Below are positions 22,729-31,278 of a DNA stretch of 64,000 nucleotides, one piece after another. Source of the stretch: Leptospira andrefontaineae (GTDB lineage: Bacteria; Spirochaetota; Leptospiria; Leptospirales; Leptospiraceae); contig NZ_RQEY01000016.1 of the NCBI RefSeq assembly GCF_004770105.1, positions 124,001 through 188,000 of the forward strand, written 5' to 3'. Both the position numbers and the translations under genes were made by a program. The number at the start of each line of letters is the position of its first letter. The stretch's first letter is position 1. The notes beneath the pieces were generated by a model that searched no databases, was not told the DNA's origin, and saw only the letters and a program-made list of their open reading frames with translations.

Positions 22729-23883
22729 ATGTATGACGAAAGGGTTATAGAAAAAATCAGAGGCATTTGGAAGACATTCGATCTTTCTTTAGGAATTCCT
22801 GAAATAGATAAACAACATCTTTGGTTGATCGGTATACTTGCGGACTTGGAAGATAAACTTGAGTCGGGAACCAGATCCGAATTAGAAGTCACATTTACGA
22901 ATGCACTTTCTAAAACTTTGGATTATGCAACCGAACATTTCGCTTTGGAAGAAAAACTTCTAGAAAGTATAGGTTATTCAAAACTAGGGCAACATAGGCT
23001 ACAACATATGCGGTTCATTACCGCTCTCAGGAATCGAGTCCGAAAAAGTTTCGAAGGAGATTTCGAGAACGCGGTCCTAGACCTTCTGAAAAATCTAAAA
23101 AAATGGCTATTTAGGCATATACTGAGCGAAGACAGACAATATGTGGATGCTGCGATGGTCCATGTAGATGATAAACTCACGGATTGGATGCAGAGACATT
23201 TACATGCTTCTAATTATGCAGATGAGATCGAAAAATTATACCAGACGGTTTTGTTCTCTGGAAAACAAGAGGTTTCTTTAGAATTCAAAAAACTTGGAGA
23301 AGAAAATCTAAAACTGATCTCGGACCTGTGGTATCGTTATAAGCTTAAAACAGGGATTGCGATTGTGGATATCCAACATTTGTGGCTTTTGCAGCTATTG
23401 GTGAAAACGGATAAATTATATAAACAAAGATTAAAACAAGAAATAGATGCCGAGTCTTTGAGTGTGCAATTGAAAGAAGCGATTTATGAAACGATCGAAT
23501 ATATCCGTGAGCACTTTAATACGGAAGAATCTATAATGCATCATTTCCATTATATAGGGGAAAAAAATCACCAGAAACAACATGAGAGATTTAATATTCT
23601 TATCAATGATATGATAGAAAGAAGTGAAAAAGAAGAATTAGAATCTCTGGCAATTTTGATCCAGGACTTAAAGGATTGGCTGGTAAGTCATATAGCGATA
23701 GAAGATAAGAAATTATTCTATTTCTTTAGATCTCGTCTTTCTGAAGTAAATGAATATGTTCGGAACCTAAACAAGGAAGGAAAAATTCATATTTGGAAAG
23801 ATGCAGTTTCGATTTATAAATTGCTCGTAGACTACGAAGATATCACAGAAGATAAAAGGCCTAAATCTTTAAGACGCAACTAA
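22729..23883 (+). CDS. Bacteriohemerythrin with two hemerythrin domains
   Basis: A 384-residue cytoplasmic protein with two complete hemerythrin four-helix domains that bind a di-iron centre and O2 (or sense it). Domain 1: His30 in IDKQH, EHFALEEKLL, QHRLQHMRF and RHILSEDRQY. Domain 2: DIQHLWL, EHFNTEESIM, NHQKQHERFN and SHIAIEDKKL. All expected His/Glu/Asp ligands are present in both copies, so both can carry iron. Start ATG 22729 follows AAGGATGA. Possible roles are oxygen storage, detoxification or delivery; the FNR-type box upstream supports oxygen-linked regulation. Confidence 0.92.
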   Translation: MYDERVIEKIRGIWKTFDLSLGIPEIDKQHLWLIGILADLEDKLESGTRSELEVTFTNALSKTLDYATEHFALEEKLLESIGYSKLGQHRLQHMRFITALRNRVRKSFEGDFENAVLDLLKNLKKWLFRHILSEDRQYVDAAMVHVDDKLTDWMQRHLHASNYADEIEKLYQTVLFSGKQEVSLEFKKLGEENLKLISDLWYRYKLKTGIAIVDIQHLWLLQLLVKTDKLYKQRLKQEIDAESLSVQLKEAIYETIEYIREHFNTEESIMHHFHYIGEKNHQKQHERFNILINDMIERSEKEELESLAILIQDLKDWLVSHIAIEDKKLFYFFRSRLSEVNEYVRNLNKEGKIHIWKDAVSIYKLLVDYEDITEDKRPKSLRRN

Positions 23884-23890
23884 TTACAGG

Positions 23891-24517
23891 TTAAATTTTT
23901 TCAGTAAGAGTTTGGATAGTATTTAGGACTTTCTTATTCTTCTCCGAAAACTCCGACTCAGGTATGGTTCCTGTAAAAATGTAAACAGTACCTTCTTTGA
24001 AAAAGATCCACTGCAAGGTCCGGATCTGTTTATATTCCGCAGTATTTGGAAGAACAAACTTGGATTCAAAAAAGATACATTTTTCTTTTCCGAAACTGCA
24101 TTTTTGCGGAACCGAGAGTATTTCATATTCTTTATATATATTCGAATACAATCCACTGATGGAAGCTACGTAATCCTCTAAGGTTGCTTTGGAATATTTT
24201 GCAGGAATAGGCTCTGACACAAAATTGATATTGGTCCTGATCTCGGAACCTTTGTTTTGTTCCGGCTCAAAAAGATAAAACATCACCTTAACCTGTTTAT
24301 CATTTTGGAATTCTCTTTTATTTTTAGAACGATTGGGTTCTGAACTATCTCGATTTGGATCATATTCTTCGTATATCCAACCTTCGTAATTTAGCACTAG
24401 TCCTAGTTCAGGGATCTCGATTGTCTTTTTGATTTCCGGGACTTTTTCGATACAGGCAAAACATAAGATGATCCCCGGCAATAAGAAACCTAGACTGTAA
24501 CGTTCTAATAGGATCAT
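23891..24517 (-). CDS. Putative lipoprotein
   Basis: A 208-residue protein with a hydrophobic leader ending LCFAC at about residue 22, a loose lipobox of the spirochaetal kind. The mature part begins IEKVPEIKKTIEIPELGLVLNYEGWIYEEY and is mixed alpha/beta, with YIFTGTIPESEFSEKNKKVL near the end, resembling PsbP/Mog1-like or DUF1795-like folds in which a fatty-acid-like stress protein is monitored; that resemblance is weak. The family is not recognised. Followed at 28 bp by nothing on its own strand except the DUF3052 gene upstream. Confidence 0.65.
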   Translation of the reverse strand: MILLERYSLGFLLPGIILCFACIEKVPEIKKTIEIPELGLVLNYEGWIYEEYDPNRDSSEPNRSKNKREFQNDKQVKVMFYLFEPEQNKGSEIRTNINFVSEPIPAKYSKATLEDYVASISGLYSNIYKEYEILSVPQKCSFGKEKCIFFESKFVLPNTAEYKQIRTLQWIFFKEGTVYIFTGTIPESEFSEKNKKVLNTIQTLTEKI

Positions 24518-24545
24518 GTTCGAGTTTCCGAATATTTGATTAGAT

Positions 24546-24944
24546 TTAACTTTTTCTTCTTCTGAAAAGTAAACCGGACCAAACCGAATCGATTGCGCAG
24601 ACTTTAACGTCTACTAACCCTGTCTTCAAGCCTATTTCTCTGACTGTATCTTCTTTTAAGTCGGTTTTCACACCTGAACTCATCTTTGGCCAAGAGATCC
24701 AGACCATTCCTTTGTCTGCGAGAAAGTCCGGGAACTTGGAAAAGTTTTTAGAAAGTTCATCTTTGCTCTTACAGAAAAAATGAATATAATCGAAACTTCC
24801 CGCTAACTTCTTCTTAAATGTAATATTAGGTGGGAGTTCTTCTAATAAGCCTTTAAATTCTTTCGGCTCGTTGATGATGATCGCGTTCTGGCCTTCTTTA
24901 AACCCTAACTTTTTGGCCAAGGGTGTGCCTGAATATCCTGCCAT
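24546..24944 (-). CDS. DUF3052 family protein
   Basis: A 132-residue soluble protein with the DUF3052 opening AGYSGTPLAKKLGFKEGQNA, the central FDYIHFFCKSKDELSK, and the ending VWISWPKMSSGVKTDLKED...VWSGLLFRRR. Members look like a small alpha/beta domain of unknown function. Start ATG 24944 is supported by GAGGAACC just upstream. A related but more divergent copy with a histone-like tail lies at 28150-28707. It reads towards the lipoprotein gene (28 bp gap), so the two may form an operon. Confidence 0.8.
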   Translation of the reverse strand: MAGYSGTPLAKKLGFKEGQNAIIINEPKEFKGLLEELPPNITFKKKLAGSFDYIHFFCKSKDELSKNFSKFPDFLADKGMVWISWPKMSSGVKTDLKEDTVREIGLKTGLVDVKVCAIDSVWSGLLFRRRKS

Positions 24945-24995
24945 GGTTCCTCTGTCCGATTCGGATACGAAAGCTGAAAGAAAAACCTCAGGCTA

Positions 24996-25022
24996 CAAAA
25001 AAACCGGCTGTAAAGCCGGTTC
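24996..25022 (-). terminator. Terminator of the oxidase subunit IV-like gene
   Basis: AACCGGCT (25002-25009) and AGCCGGTT (25014-25021) form an 8-bp stem with a 4-nt loop. Read on the minus strand it is followed by seven T residues, a classic intrinsic terminator for the gene ending at 25054. Confidence 0.85.
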
Positions 25023-25053
25023 TTTTGAAATACAAAGGAAGTTTGTATTCTTC

Positions 25054-25638
25054 TTAGTAAGGGAAGCCGGCGAAAATTTTCGCTCTTGTGTAGATGTCCG
25101 CTACTGAGAATCCAAAAAGAAGAAGTAAGAACAAGAAGCCTGATCCGAAGATCACTCTGTTCATTACGTTATCATACTTAAGGTGCATGAAATAAGCTAA
25201 TACTAAGGAAGCTTTGATGGTCGCCACAAGCATAGCGATCACAGTGTTCATTGCTCCGAAGTCAACTTGAGCAACTAAGACAGTGATTACAGTTCCAACG
25301 ATCAGTGCAGCAAACACAAGAGAGTAAGTTTGAACGGAGATCAAATGATGTCCGTCATGTCCATGCTCTTCTGCGTGAGAAACAACTGAACCAGGTGCCA
25401 GTTTAGTTTTACCAGCTTCGACTGCTTTTAATAAAGCCTGGCCGATCATAGTGGACTTATTCTTTTCGAGATAAGCCTTGAGTCTGTCCTCTTCTACGAT
25501 TTGAGCCAACAAGTTAACGGCAAATCCAGCAACGGTAGCATTTACAATCGCTCCCGCTCCGACAACAAATCCAGTGAAGGGAATCAAGAATCCGATACTT
25601 ACGATAATATACAGCGAGTAATTGAGAAACAGTTCCAT
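25054..25638 (-). CDS. Cytochrome c oxidase subunit IV-like membrane protein with N-terminal extension
   Basis: The C-terminal half (about residues 97-185) has three membrane helices and the subunit IV signature FGAMNTVIAMLVATIKASLVLAYFMHL (positions split here as DFGAMNTVIAML and KASLVLAYFMHL), as in caa3-type oxidase subunit IV. The subunit normally has about 100 residues; this one has 194. The first 95 residues add a hydrophobic segment (about 8-45) and a charged loop with the His-rich HAEEHGHDGHH. No other oxidase subunit gene is adjacent. Leader sequence upstream can fold into an 8-bp hairpin. The His-rich loop could bind metal, which is inference. Confidence 0.75.
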   Translation of the reverse strand: MELFLNYSLYIIVSIGFLIPFTGFVVGAGAIVNATVAGFAVNLLAQIVEEDRLKAYLEKNKSTMIGQALLKAVEAGKTKLAPGSVVSHAEEHGHDGHHLISVQTYSLVFAALIVGTVITVLVAQVDFGAMNTVIAMLVATIKASLVLAYFMHLKYDNVMNRVIFGSGFLFLLLLFGFSVADIYTRAKIFAGFPY

Positions 25639-25731
25639 CTCTTTTCCTGAAACCTGAGTAATTTCTGCAGGCTAGTTCCCCGAAGGGATTGGAACCAGTC
25701 TCGGAGGCAGGTAAAGAATCACAAGTACATT

Positions 25732-26916
25732 TCAGGGGCCAAGAACTCGGATGCCGCTTTCCGAAACGATTTTGGCCTCTTCCCAAGGATCCTGGTTTTT
25801 CCCTGCGGGAAGACGGACCCAAATTAGGTTTTTCTGGTTCGGCCTTCTATAAGGGGAGAAGAATGTGGAAAGTGGGAGAATTTCCCAGCCAGTTTCCTTC
25901 TCCCAAGATCTTAATCTAGAATAAGGATCTGAGTTTTGGACCTTTGGTAAGAAAAGAAGAAGGTCGTTTCCCTTCTTAGGAAATCTACGTCGGAGCTCCA
26001 ATAATAGGCAGCCCATAGTCCATCTAAAATTGACCTCCGAAATTTTACGCAAAACTTGGACGCCTTTAGATCTATAAAAGAAAGAATCTATTGAACCGTA
26101 TCCTTCATAGTTCGGATGGAATTTGGAGACTTGGGAAAAACTTTCCGACATTCCAGAAAGATAATTTTCGATTTCTGAAAATTCTCCCATCCATGTTCCT
26201 GAATATTTTCCTTTATGATCGTTTAGTAGAATGGTACCTTCTTCTATTTTATATTCTCCATTTTTCGCGGAGAATAATAAGCTAAAATCTTTAGTCCTAT
26301 CTACCCAGGTTTCGATCAAAAAAGGTTCTCTCTTTACCTTTAAGAATAGATAGGCTAGATCCTTTAATCCGGAAACATCTCTAAATTTTTGAGCACCTGC
26401 AAATCCGAATTCGGTCTTAAAAACGAATTTTTGATCTGGAGAGAAGCGGTCTTTTTCCTTATCTAAGAATATTTCCCAATCTTCTGAATTGCGAATTGAA
26501 TAAGAAATTAGATCGCTATTATGTTCTTGGTTCCAATCGTTTTGGTTCAATTTAGACCCGTATATTTTTGCGGGATCTGAGTATGTTGGATCTATCTCTA
26601 ATTCGTTATTATTGGAATTCCAACGGGAGATTTTTCCCCATTCTTCTAATTGGATCTCTTTTTCTTTTTGCAAAGATTGTTTTATATTTCTAAGAAGAAT
26701 AGGTTTTGGGATCTGAATTCCTTTTTCCTTCCAATATTTGAGCCAATTTTCTTCAGGCGGAGAATGAGCTAAAACTTTTGCCGAGTCAGGAAAAGAATTC
26801 AGGACTAGAAAAGAGGATTCCAAAACGGAATTTCTGGCTTCCAACTCCCTCGGAAATAATTTTCCAAGTCGGAGTTCTTCTTCGAAATAGGCATTCGGAC
26901 GGAAGATTCGAGGCAT
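25732..26916 (-). CDS. ATP-grasp-like protein of unknown substrate
   Basis: A 394-residue soluble protein. Three segments suggest an ATP-grasp fold: FVFKTEFGFAGAQKF (phosphate/ATP-binding strand with Lys), PFLIETWVDRTKDFSLLFS (adenine-linker Glu and following strand), and a C-terminal SEVNFRWTMGCLLLEL, matching the E-x-N-x-R metal-binding motif of ATP-grasp ligases. The N-terminal part looks like a preATP-grasp domain. A ligase joining a carboxylate to an amine or thiol is plausible, but no neighbour indicates the substrate. It is divergent from the gene at 27001 and precedes the oxidase subunit IV gene. Confidence 0.6.
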   Translation of the reverse strand: MPRIFRPNAYFEEELRLGKLFPRELEARNSVLESSFLVLNSFPDSAKVLAHSPPEENWLKYWKEKGIQIPKPILLRNIKQSLQKEKEIQLEEWGKISRWNSNNNELEIDPTYSDPAKIYGSKLNQNDWNQEHNSDLISYSIRNSEDWEIFLDKEKDRFSPDQKFVFKTEFGFAGAQKFRDVSGLKDLAYLFLKVKREPFLIETWVDRTKDFSLLFSAKNGEYKIEEGTILLNDHKGKYSGTWMGEFSEIENYLSGMSESFSQVSKFHPNYEGYGSIDSFFYRSKGVQVLRKISEVNFRWTMGCLLLELRRRFPKKGNDLLLFLPKVQNSDPYSRLRSWEKETGWEILPLSTFFSPYRRPNQKNLIWVRLPAGKNQDPWEEAKIVSESGIRVLGP

Positions 26917-27000
26917 AATCAGGAAAGATCCCTTGAAAAAATCCTTTTTAGGATCAAGAATGGGGTATAGTCTTTTCGATATTTAGAAGGAAGGCATCTA

Positions 27001-27795
27001 ATGAAAACCCTTATCTTTCTCATAATTTCTCTTTTGGCCGTATTCATACAAATAGATGCGGCACCTAAAATCCTAACAATGGAAGAAAGAGAAATAGAAC
27101 GCCAGATCGAAGCAATCCGCAAGGCGGGGTTTTCCGATATTGAGATAGATAATTTGCACGCTTCTATCTCTCAGAATATCCATCAGATCAATAAGATCCT
27201 TCAGATGGAAACCACCAAAAAAGCGTTAAGATATATCGGTGACGAACCTCAGGAATTACCTCAGTTCTTAAAAACAGATAGAGATAATAAACCTTATCTA
27301 GAATTAGATATGGGTTCCGGAGAATCCTTCTGGGACTTCCCAAAAACATATCTTTATAATGCGCGTATCTTTATTTATCCAGGCAGCAATCCGGAAAAAT
27401 TAGAAAAGATCATTATGCAATTCAAACGTACGAACTCCAACGGAGAAATTTTCGTAAGAGAGATGCGCAGGGTGATCAATATAGATCCTAAAGGTCCTCA
27501 GATCGGAAGTGAAGGAAAAAGAACTCCGAATAATAACAAAGAGATCAAATTAGAATATTATTCCAGCCATGATACTGAATTGATCTGGCCAGATACTCCG
27601 GTTCAATCCATGGCACCTAGTGTGGAGACCAAACTACATGAGGAAACGAATCCTCTACCTTATAATAAACAAAAACAAATTATCGTAACGTACAAAAAGT
27701 ACCTGCGCAAGGTGGACAAGAATGTTCGCCACAAACTAAGAGATCTAGAACTCAATCAAAAGAGACTGGTTTCTAAAATGTTGGAATTCCAATAA
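27001..27795 (+). CDS. Secreted protein, possibly flagellar coiling protein B
   Basis: A 264-residue exported protein: signal peptide (IFLIISLLAVFIQIDAAP), N-terminal helix EEREIERQIEAIRKAGFSD, then an alpha/beta core with YLELDMGSGESFWDFPKTYL, FIYPGSNPEKLEKIIMQF and MRRVINIDPKG, and a basic helical end. The mixture of features recalls, from memory only, the Leptospira flagellar sheath protein FcpB; I cannot verify this and give no symbol. The sequence is clean and the gene is flanked by an intrinsic terminator, so it is surely expressed. ATG at 27001 is preceded by GAAGG. No flagellar neighbours are present. Confidence 0.65.
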   Translation: MKTLIFLIISLLAVFIQIDAAPKILTMEEREIERQIEAIRKAGFSDIEIDNLHASISQNIHQINKILQMETTKKALRYIGDEPQELPQFLKTDRDNKPYLELDMGSGESFWDFPKTYLYNARIFIYPGSNPEKLEKIIMQFKRTNSNGEIFVREMRRVINIDPKGPQIGSEGKRTPNNNKEIKLEYYSSHDTELIWPDTPVQSMAPSVETKLHEETNPLPYNKQKQIIVTYKKYLRKVDKNVRHKLRDLELNQKRLVSKMLEFQ

Positions 27796-27822
27796 GAGAA
27801 TTTTATAACATTAGAATAAGGG

Positions 27823-27854
27823 AAAAGGCGGACCAATCGGTTCGCCTTTTTTGT
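27823..27854 (+). terminator. Intrinsic terminator
   Basis: AAAAGGCG-G-ACC and GGT-T-CGCCTTTT (27823-27850) form a 12-bp stem with one G-U pair and a 4-nt loop (aatc), followed by T-rich sequence. It ends the preceding secreted-protein gene. Confidence 0.85.
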
Positions 27855-28149
27855 TATTGAGATATATCACAGTATACTGTGCTTTCTCTTAGAAGCAGAA
27901 AAAGGAAAATCTGTGGCAAAACTAGCAGGAACTCTTGTCGTTTAAACCTCCAAGACGTCTATCCTCTTACGCATGACGTTAGTTCTTACTCAATGGATAA
28001 CAATTGTTATCTACCTAGCTAAAACGATGTATCCCATGAACAGGGAGAAGGTCGGTAATTTAAGAATATTCAATAGATAGGCAATCGAACCAAATAATGT
28101 TTTCGGTTTCTCGCTTGCCTTTTCTTGGCGAAAAGGATTCTATTTACCG
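27855..28149. promoter_or_regulatory. Gene-free stretch with two perfect palindromes
   Basis: No convincing gene is seen here. It holds a 14-bp palindrome CACAGTATACTGTG (27868-27881) and a 16-bp palindrome GATAACAATTGTTATC (27996-28011). Both look like binding sites of dimeric regulators. A ten-residue reading frame (GTG at 27913 with AAGGA before it) and a 35-codon frame at 27973-28080 with a hydrophobic stretch (LVLTQWITIVIYLA) exist, but neither has codon or homology support. The region lies upstream of the DUF3052-like/H1-tail gene and could control it. Confidence 0.5.
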
Positions 28150-28707
28150 ATGGCTATCCATTCCGTGTTCGGTAAATTACAATTCAAACCTGGCGAAGGG
28201 GAGATTTGTGTTTTATCTTCCCCTTATGAATTCGAACCTGCACTTTCCAGTTTAGGGGCTCCGGTTGATAGAGCGCTAAGATCCGGAAAAAGATATAGAC
28301 TTATACTTGCATTCGTTCAAACCGAAGTCGAGATCCGGAATATAGCTTCTATGGTCCCTACCACCTTGATAGAAGACGGACTTTTATGGTTAGCCTATCC
28401 TAAAAAGACCTCCCGTAAATATAATGTATCCATTCATAGGGATGCAGGTTGGGATCCTCTTGGAAAGATCAGTTTCGAAGGTGTAAGATTGATCTCCATA
28501 GACGATGATTGGTCCGCACTTAGATTCAGGCATTCCTCTCTTGTTAAAAATATTGAAAGAGATCCAAGCCTTACCAGTAGCGAAGAAGGCAAGAAAAAGA
28601 CAGTCGCTAAGAAAAAACCCGCCAAGAAGAAGACTGTTCCTAAAAAATCTTCTCCTAAGAAAAAAGCAGCCGCTAAAACTCCGAAGAAAAAGACCAAAAA
28701 GAAATAA
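28150..28707 (+). CDS. DUF3052-like protein with histone H1-like lysine-rich tail
   Basis: A 185-residue protein. Residues 1-135 resemble the DUF3052 gene at 24546: EDGLLWLAYPKKTSRKYN and DDDWSALRFRHS correspond to its WISWPKMSSG and VWSGLLFRRR. Residues 148-185 are a tail with 21 Lys in 38 positions, in K-K-x-P-A-K-K-K units (PAKKKTVPKKSSPKKK) like bacterial and eukaryotic histone H1 tails. Such tails bind DNA or RNA non-specifically, so a nucleoid or RNA-binding role is a reasonable guess. Start ATG 28150 has AAGGA about 12 bases before it, weak. A regulatory-looking palindrome region lies upstream. Confidence 0.75.
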   Translation: MAIHSVFGKLQFKPGEGEICVLSSPYEFEPALSSLGAPVDRALRSGKRYRLILAFVQTEVEIRNIASMVPTTLIEDGLLWLAYPKKTSRKYNVSIHRDAGWDPLGKISFEGVRLISIDDDWSALRFRHSSLVKNIERDPSLTSSEEGKKKTVAKKKPAKKKTVPKKSSPKKKAAAKTPKKKTKKK

Positions 28708-28843
28708 GAAGGATTTGATTTTTTCGGATCTAGGAATTTTTCTTAGATTCCCTTTCTTCTTTTTGCAAAAAGGAGTCTTTCCTGATGTCTATCCGGATAG
28801 GTTTCCAAGGAGATTCCTTTGGGAAATAAAGCGGTATACTTGC

Positions 28844-29416
28844 ATGTTAAAGAAGTTTTCGAGCCTTCTGCCCAAATTTAATTTTTATAATATACTAGGT
28901 GTATTGCTGGTCCTCGCCTGCAGTCCTTCCATTGATCGCACACCTTATAAAGAATTAAGAGAACTCGCATTCGAAACAGAATACGATGATATAGGCATAC
29001 AAAATCCAAATGGCAAAACAGTCGTGTACGGGATCATTATGGACTGGCCAACCCAAAGAGAGATAGTCACTTTAGCCACATTTCTTTCTGGAGACGCGAG
29101 CCTATTCTTAACTTCAGGAGCTTCTTTCATAGGCGGTGGCGGAAGAGAAAGTATTAAAAAAAGTTCGGTACGTTTGATCCATAAATATGCTTATCTTTGG
29201 AAACAAGGGAAGAAGGTCCGCTGGACTCCGAATCCGGACTTGGATCAGGTAAGATTTTTTTTCTTAACAACACAAGGCACTTATTATCTGGAAGATACAG
29301 TTAGTGAGATAGATTCGGATACTTCTACCCTAACTCCGATTTTTGACGAGGCGCAAGCGGTAATTTCTGAAATCCGAATAGAAGCTGAAAAAGAAAAGGA
29401 TGATGACGACGAATGA
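28844..29416 (+). CDS. Putative lipoprotein
   Basis: About 190 residues from the ATG at 28844 (MLKKFSSLLPKFNFY); the longer open frame from 28505 overlaps the previous gene and shows no coding logic. The leader ends LLVLACSPS, a fair lipobox with the Cys at about residue 25. The mature part has no motif I recognise; it contains GIIMDWPTQREIVTLATFLSG and a glycine-rich turn IGGGGRESIKKSS, and ends in an acidic tail EAEKEKDDDDE. Probably an envelope lipoprotein of Leptospira. Confidence 0.7.
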   Translation: MLKKFSSLLPKFNFYNILGVLLVLACSPSIDRTPYKELRELAFETEYDDIGIQNPNGKTVVYGIIMDWPTQREIVTLATFLSGDASLFLTSGASFIGGGGRESIKKSSVRLIHKYAYLWKQGKKVRWTPNPDLDQVRFFFLTTQGTYYLEDTVSEIDSDTSTLTPIFDEAQAVISEIRIEAEKEKDDDDE

Positions 29417-29647
29417 TTAATTCGTGGAGTCTCTTCGTACGATCAAGTCGCTGATCACTTTTTCTTCTGTTAGATATTTACGGTTTAAGTAAGAGATGGC
29501 GTAGTTTAGAAATTTAGGAATTTCTTTACCAGCATCCAAAAGATCCAATTTCGTTTGAGTTAATTCGTCCATAGTTGCCAAAGCCAATTTTCTTTGGCTT
29601 TGGTGGGACTCGAACTCGTCTTCTGTATGGAACTCGGTGCTGGCCAC
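29417..29647 (-). CDS. Small acidic hypothetical protein
   Basis: An open frame of 76 residues from GTG 29647, or 51 residues from the ATG at 29572 (MDELTQTKLDLLDAGKEIP). Neither start has a clear Shine-Dalgarno. The composition is soluble and acidic with amphipathic helices (EIPKFLNYAISYLNRKYLTEEKVISDLI). It is short, so the call is tentative; I judged it real because the codon pattern is like its neighbours and it fills the gap between the convergent lipoprotein gene and the MFS gene. A tRNA-like string inside it was examined and rejected. Confidence 0.45.
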   Translation of the reverse strand: MASTEFHTEDEFESHQSQRKLALATMDELTQTKLDLLDAGKEIPKFLNYAISYLNRKYLTEEKVISDLIVRRDSTN

Positions 29648-29704
29648 GTTCTAAGTATAATCCAGATTATTGGATTTTCAAGGAAAAGTTTGAAAGAAGA
29701 AGGA

Positions 29705-31057
29705 TTAATGTCCTCCGTTTCTTTCCCAATCTTTCGCTTTTTCAATCCCTCTTTTTTCATTCACAAATATGTTAATGATCAAAGAGATAAAAAAGAATAC
29801 AGCGACTACTAAGAATGCGTTTCTTAGATCGAAAATTTTCTGTAATATACCGATCGCAAAAACTCCGATAGCTGCCGCTAATTTTCCGGAAAGACCCCAG
29901 AGGCCGAAAAATTCTCCTGATTTGGATTCAGGGGAGAAGACCCCGACAATTGCTCTACTTGCTGACTGAGTCGACCCAACTCCTGAACCTGCAAGAGTTC
30001 CGAAGATTACGAATACCCATTGCACAGAAATATCCACTCCTAGTCCGTTAACAAAGTTAGTGATCTCTCTTACGAAATAAATTCCGATCAAACAGAAGAT
30101 CCAGAATACTAAAGTGATATTGAACGTTTTTTTGGCTCCGATCTTATCCTGAACGAATCCAAAGAATATCGCACCGATCATCGCAAAAAATTGAAGGAAT
30201 ACGAATAATGCAGCTTCTTGTCCGGAGGTAATTTTGATCTCTTGGTTCCCATATAAGAATGCAAATGCGATTACAATTGCAAGTGCTGCCATTGAGAAGA
30301 ATAGAGAGATTAAATAGATCACTAGATCTTTAAAATGTCTTATCGATTTAATACTCTCCGATAATTGTTTAAAACCAATAGTGAAATAACTTTGTCCTTC
30401 CGGTATTTTAATAGCAGGTTGGTATTCTTTCAAGAGTAAGAATGTTGGAATTCCAGCGAGCAGGAAGAACAAAGCAGTAAGAGGTCCTACAAATCTAAGA
30501 GAACCGTAGATTGCAGGATCGATGGATGGTGCCACAAGAGTCTGGACCAGGAATACGGAAAGAAGCCCTCCCATATATCCGACTCCCCAAGCATACCCTG
30601 AAATTTTACCTAACTCTTCTTTAGGCCCCAAATGAGGTAAGAAAGAAGAAGCAAAGTTTTCTCCGGAAGCAAAGAAGAAGTTGGAAAGAATAATTAAAGC
30701 AAAACCTAATTCCCAAGAACCTGGAGTAGCAACTAACCAAAAAGCCGCGGTGCTGATTACGCAGCTGATATAACTCCAAAAGAGGAAAGTTTTCTTCTTA
30801 GCGGAGAAGTCGGAGATAGCCCCGAATAACGGGCCAGTTACTACTACTAATAGATAAGAGAAAAATAAAGCTAGTCCGAATAAAAAATTCCCGTCCTCAT
30901 ATGGATTTGCCGGATTAGAGGAGATTGGAACGATTACTTCGGCGAAAACTCTGCAGTAGATGACTGTTATAATTACAGTGGTATAACTAGAATTGGCGAA
31001 ATCGAACATGCACCATCCGAATATTTCCCTTAAGGGAGCGCGTTTGGTCACTTGCAT
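29705..31057 (-). CDS. MFS transporter, UMF1 (Atg22-like) family
   Basis: A 450-residue inner-membrane carrier with 12 hydrophobic segments. The start REIFGWCMFDFANSSYTTVIITVIY matches the UMF1 family pattern W..YD.ANSAY, and GYAWGVGYMGGLLSVFLV and GSTQSASRAIVGVFSPES are also typical (the latter being the motif between helices 10 and 11). Eukaryotic relatives release amino acids from vacuoles; bacterial substrates are unknown. It is monocistronic and divergent from the BFD-like gene. Confidence 0.88.
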   Translation of the reverse strand: MQVTKRAPLREIFGWCMFDFANSSYTTVIITVIYCRVFAEVIVPISSNPANPYEDGNFLFGLALFFSYLLVVVTGPLFGAISDFSAKKKTFLFWSYISCVISTAAFWLVATPGSWELGFALIILSNFFFASGENFASSFLPHLGPKEELGKISGYAWGVGYMGGLLSVFLVQTLVAPSIDPAIYGSLRFVGPLTALFFLLAGIPTFLLLKEYQPAIKIPEGQSYFTIGFKQLSESIKSIRHFKDLVIYLISLFFSMAALAIVIAFAFLYGNQEIKITSGQEAALFVFLQFFAMIGAIFFGFVQDKIGAKKTFNITLVFWIFCLIGIYFVREITNFVNGLGVDISVQWVFVIFGTLAGSGVGSTQSASRAIVGVFSPESKSGEFFGLWGLSGKLAAAIGVFAIGILQKIFDLRNAFLVVAVFFFISLIINIFVNEKRGIEKAKDWERNGGH

Positions 31058-31278
31058 TCTGTAGGTTTCCTTTATGGAATTTTCCGAATGAGGATGAGCT
31101 TGAAAGTCCGGTTGTCAACGAGAAATATCCCTTCTGGAATCCGTTATAAAAACCTGTTGGTTTCTCGGACTCCGTACGGCTGCTAACCAGATTGGAAAAA
31201 AATTCTCTTGATCCTCACCTTCTTATGTTTAGCTTGAGTGATGGTTTTGCTTTCGGCGTCCAATAATTAGAAGGCCTG

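Noticed and set aside
27913..27945. Ten-codon leader peptide (GTG start) in the palindrome region
   Set aside because: A Shine-Dalgarno is nearby, but there is no attenuator or amino-acid bias; too short to support as a gene.
29581..29660. tRNA-like string (GTTCGAGTCCCACC on the minus strand)
   Set aside because: The T-arm stem around TTCGAGT does not pair, no anticodon arm is found, and the bases lie inside a plausible small coding frame.
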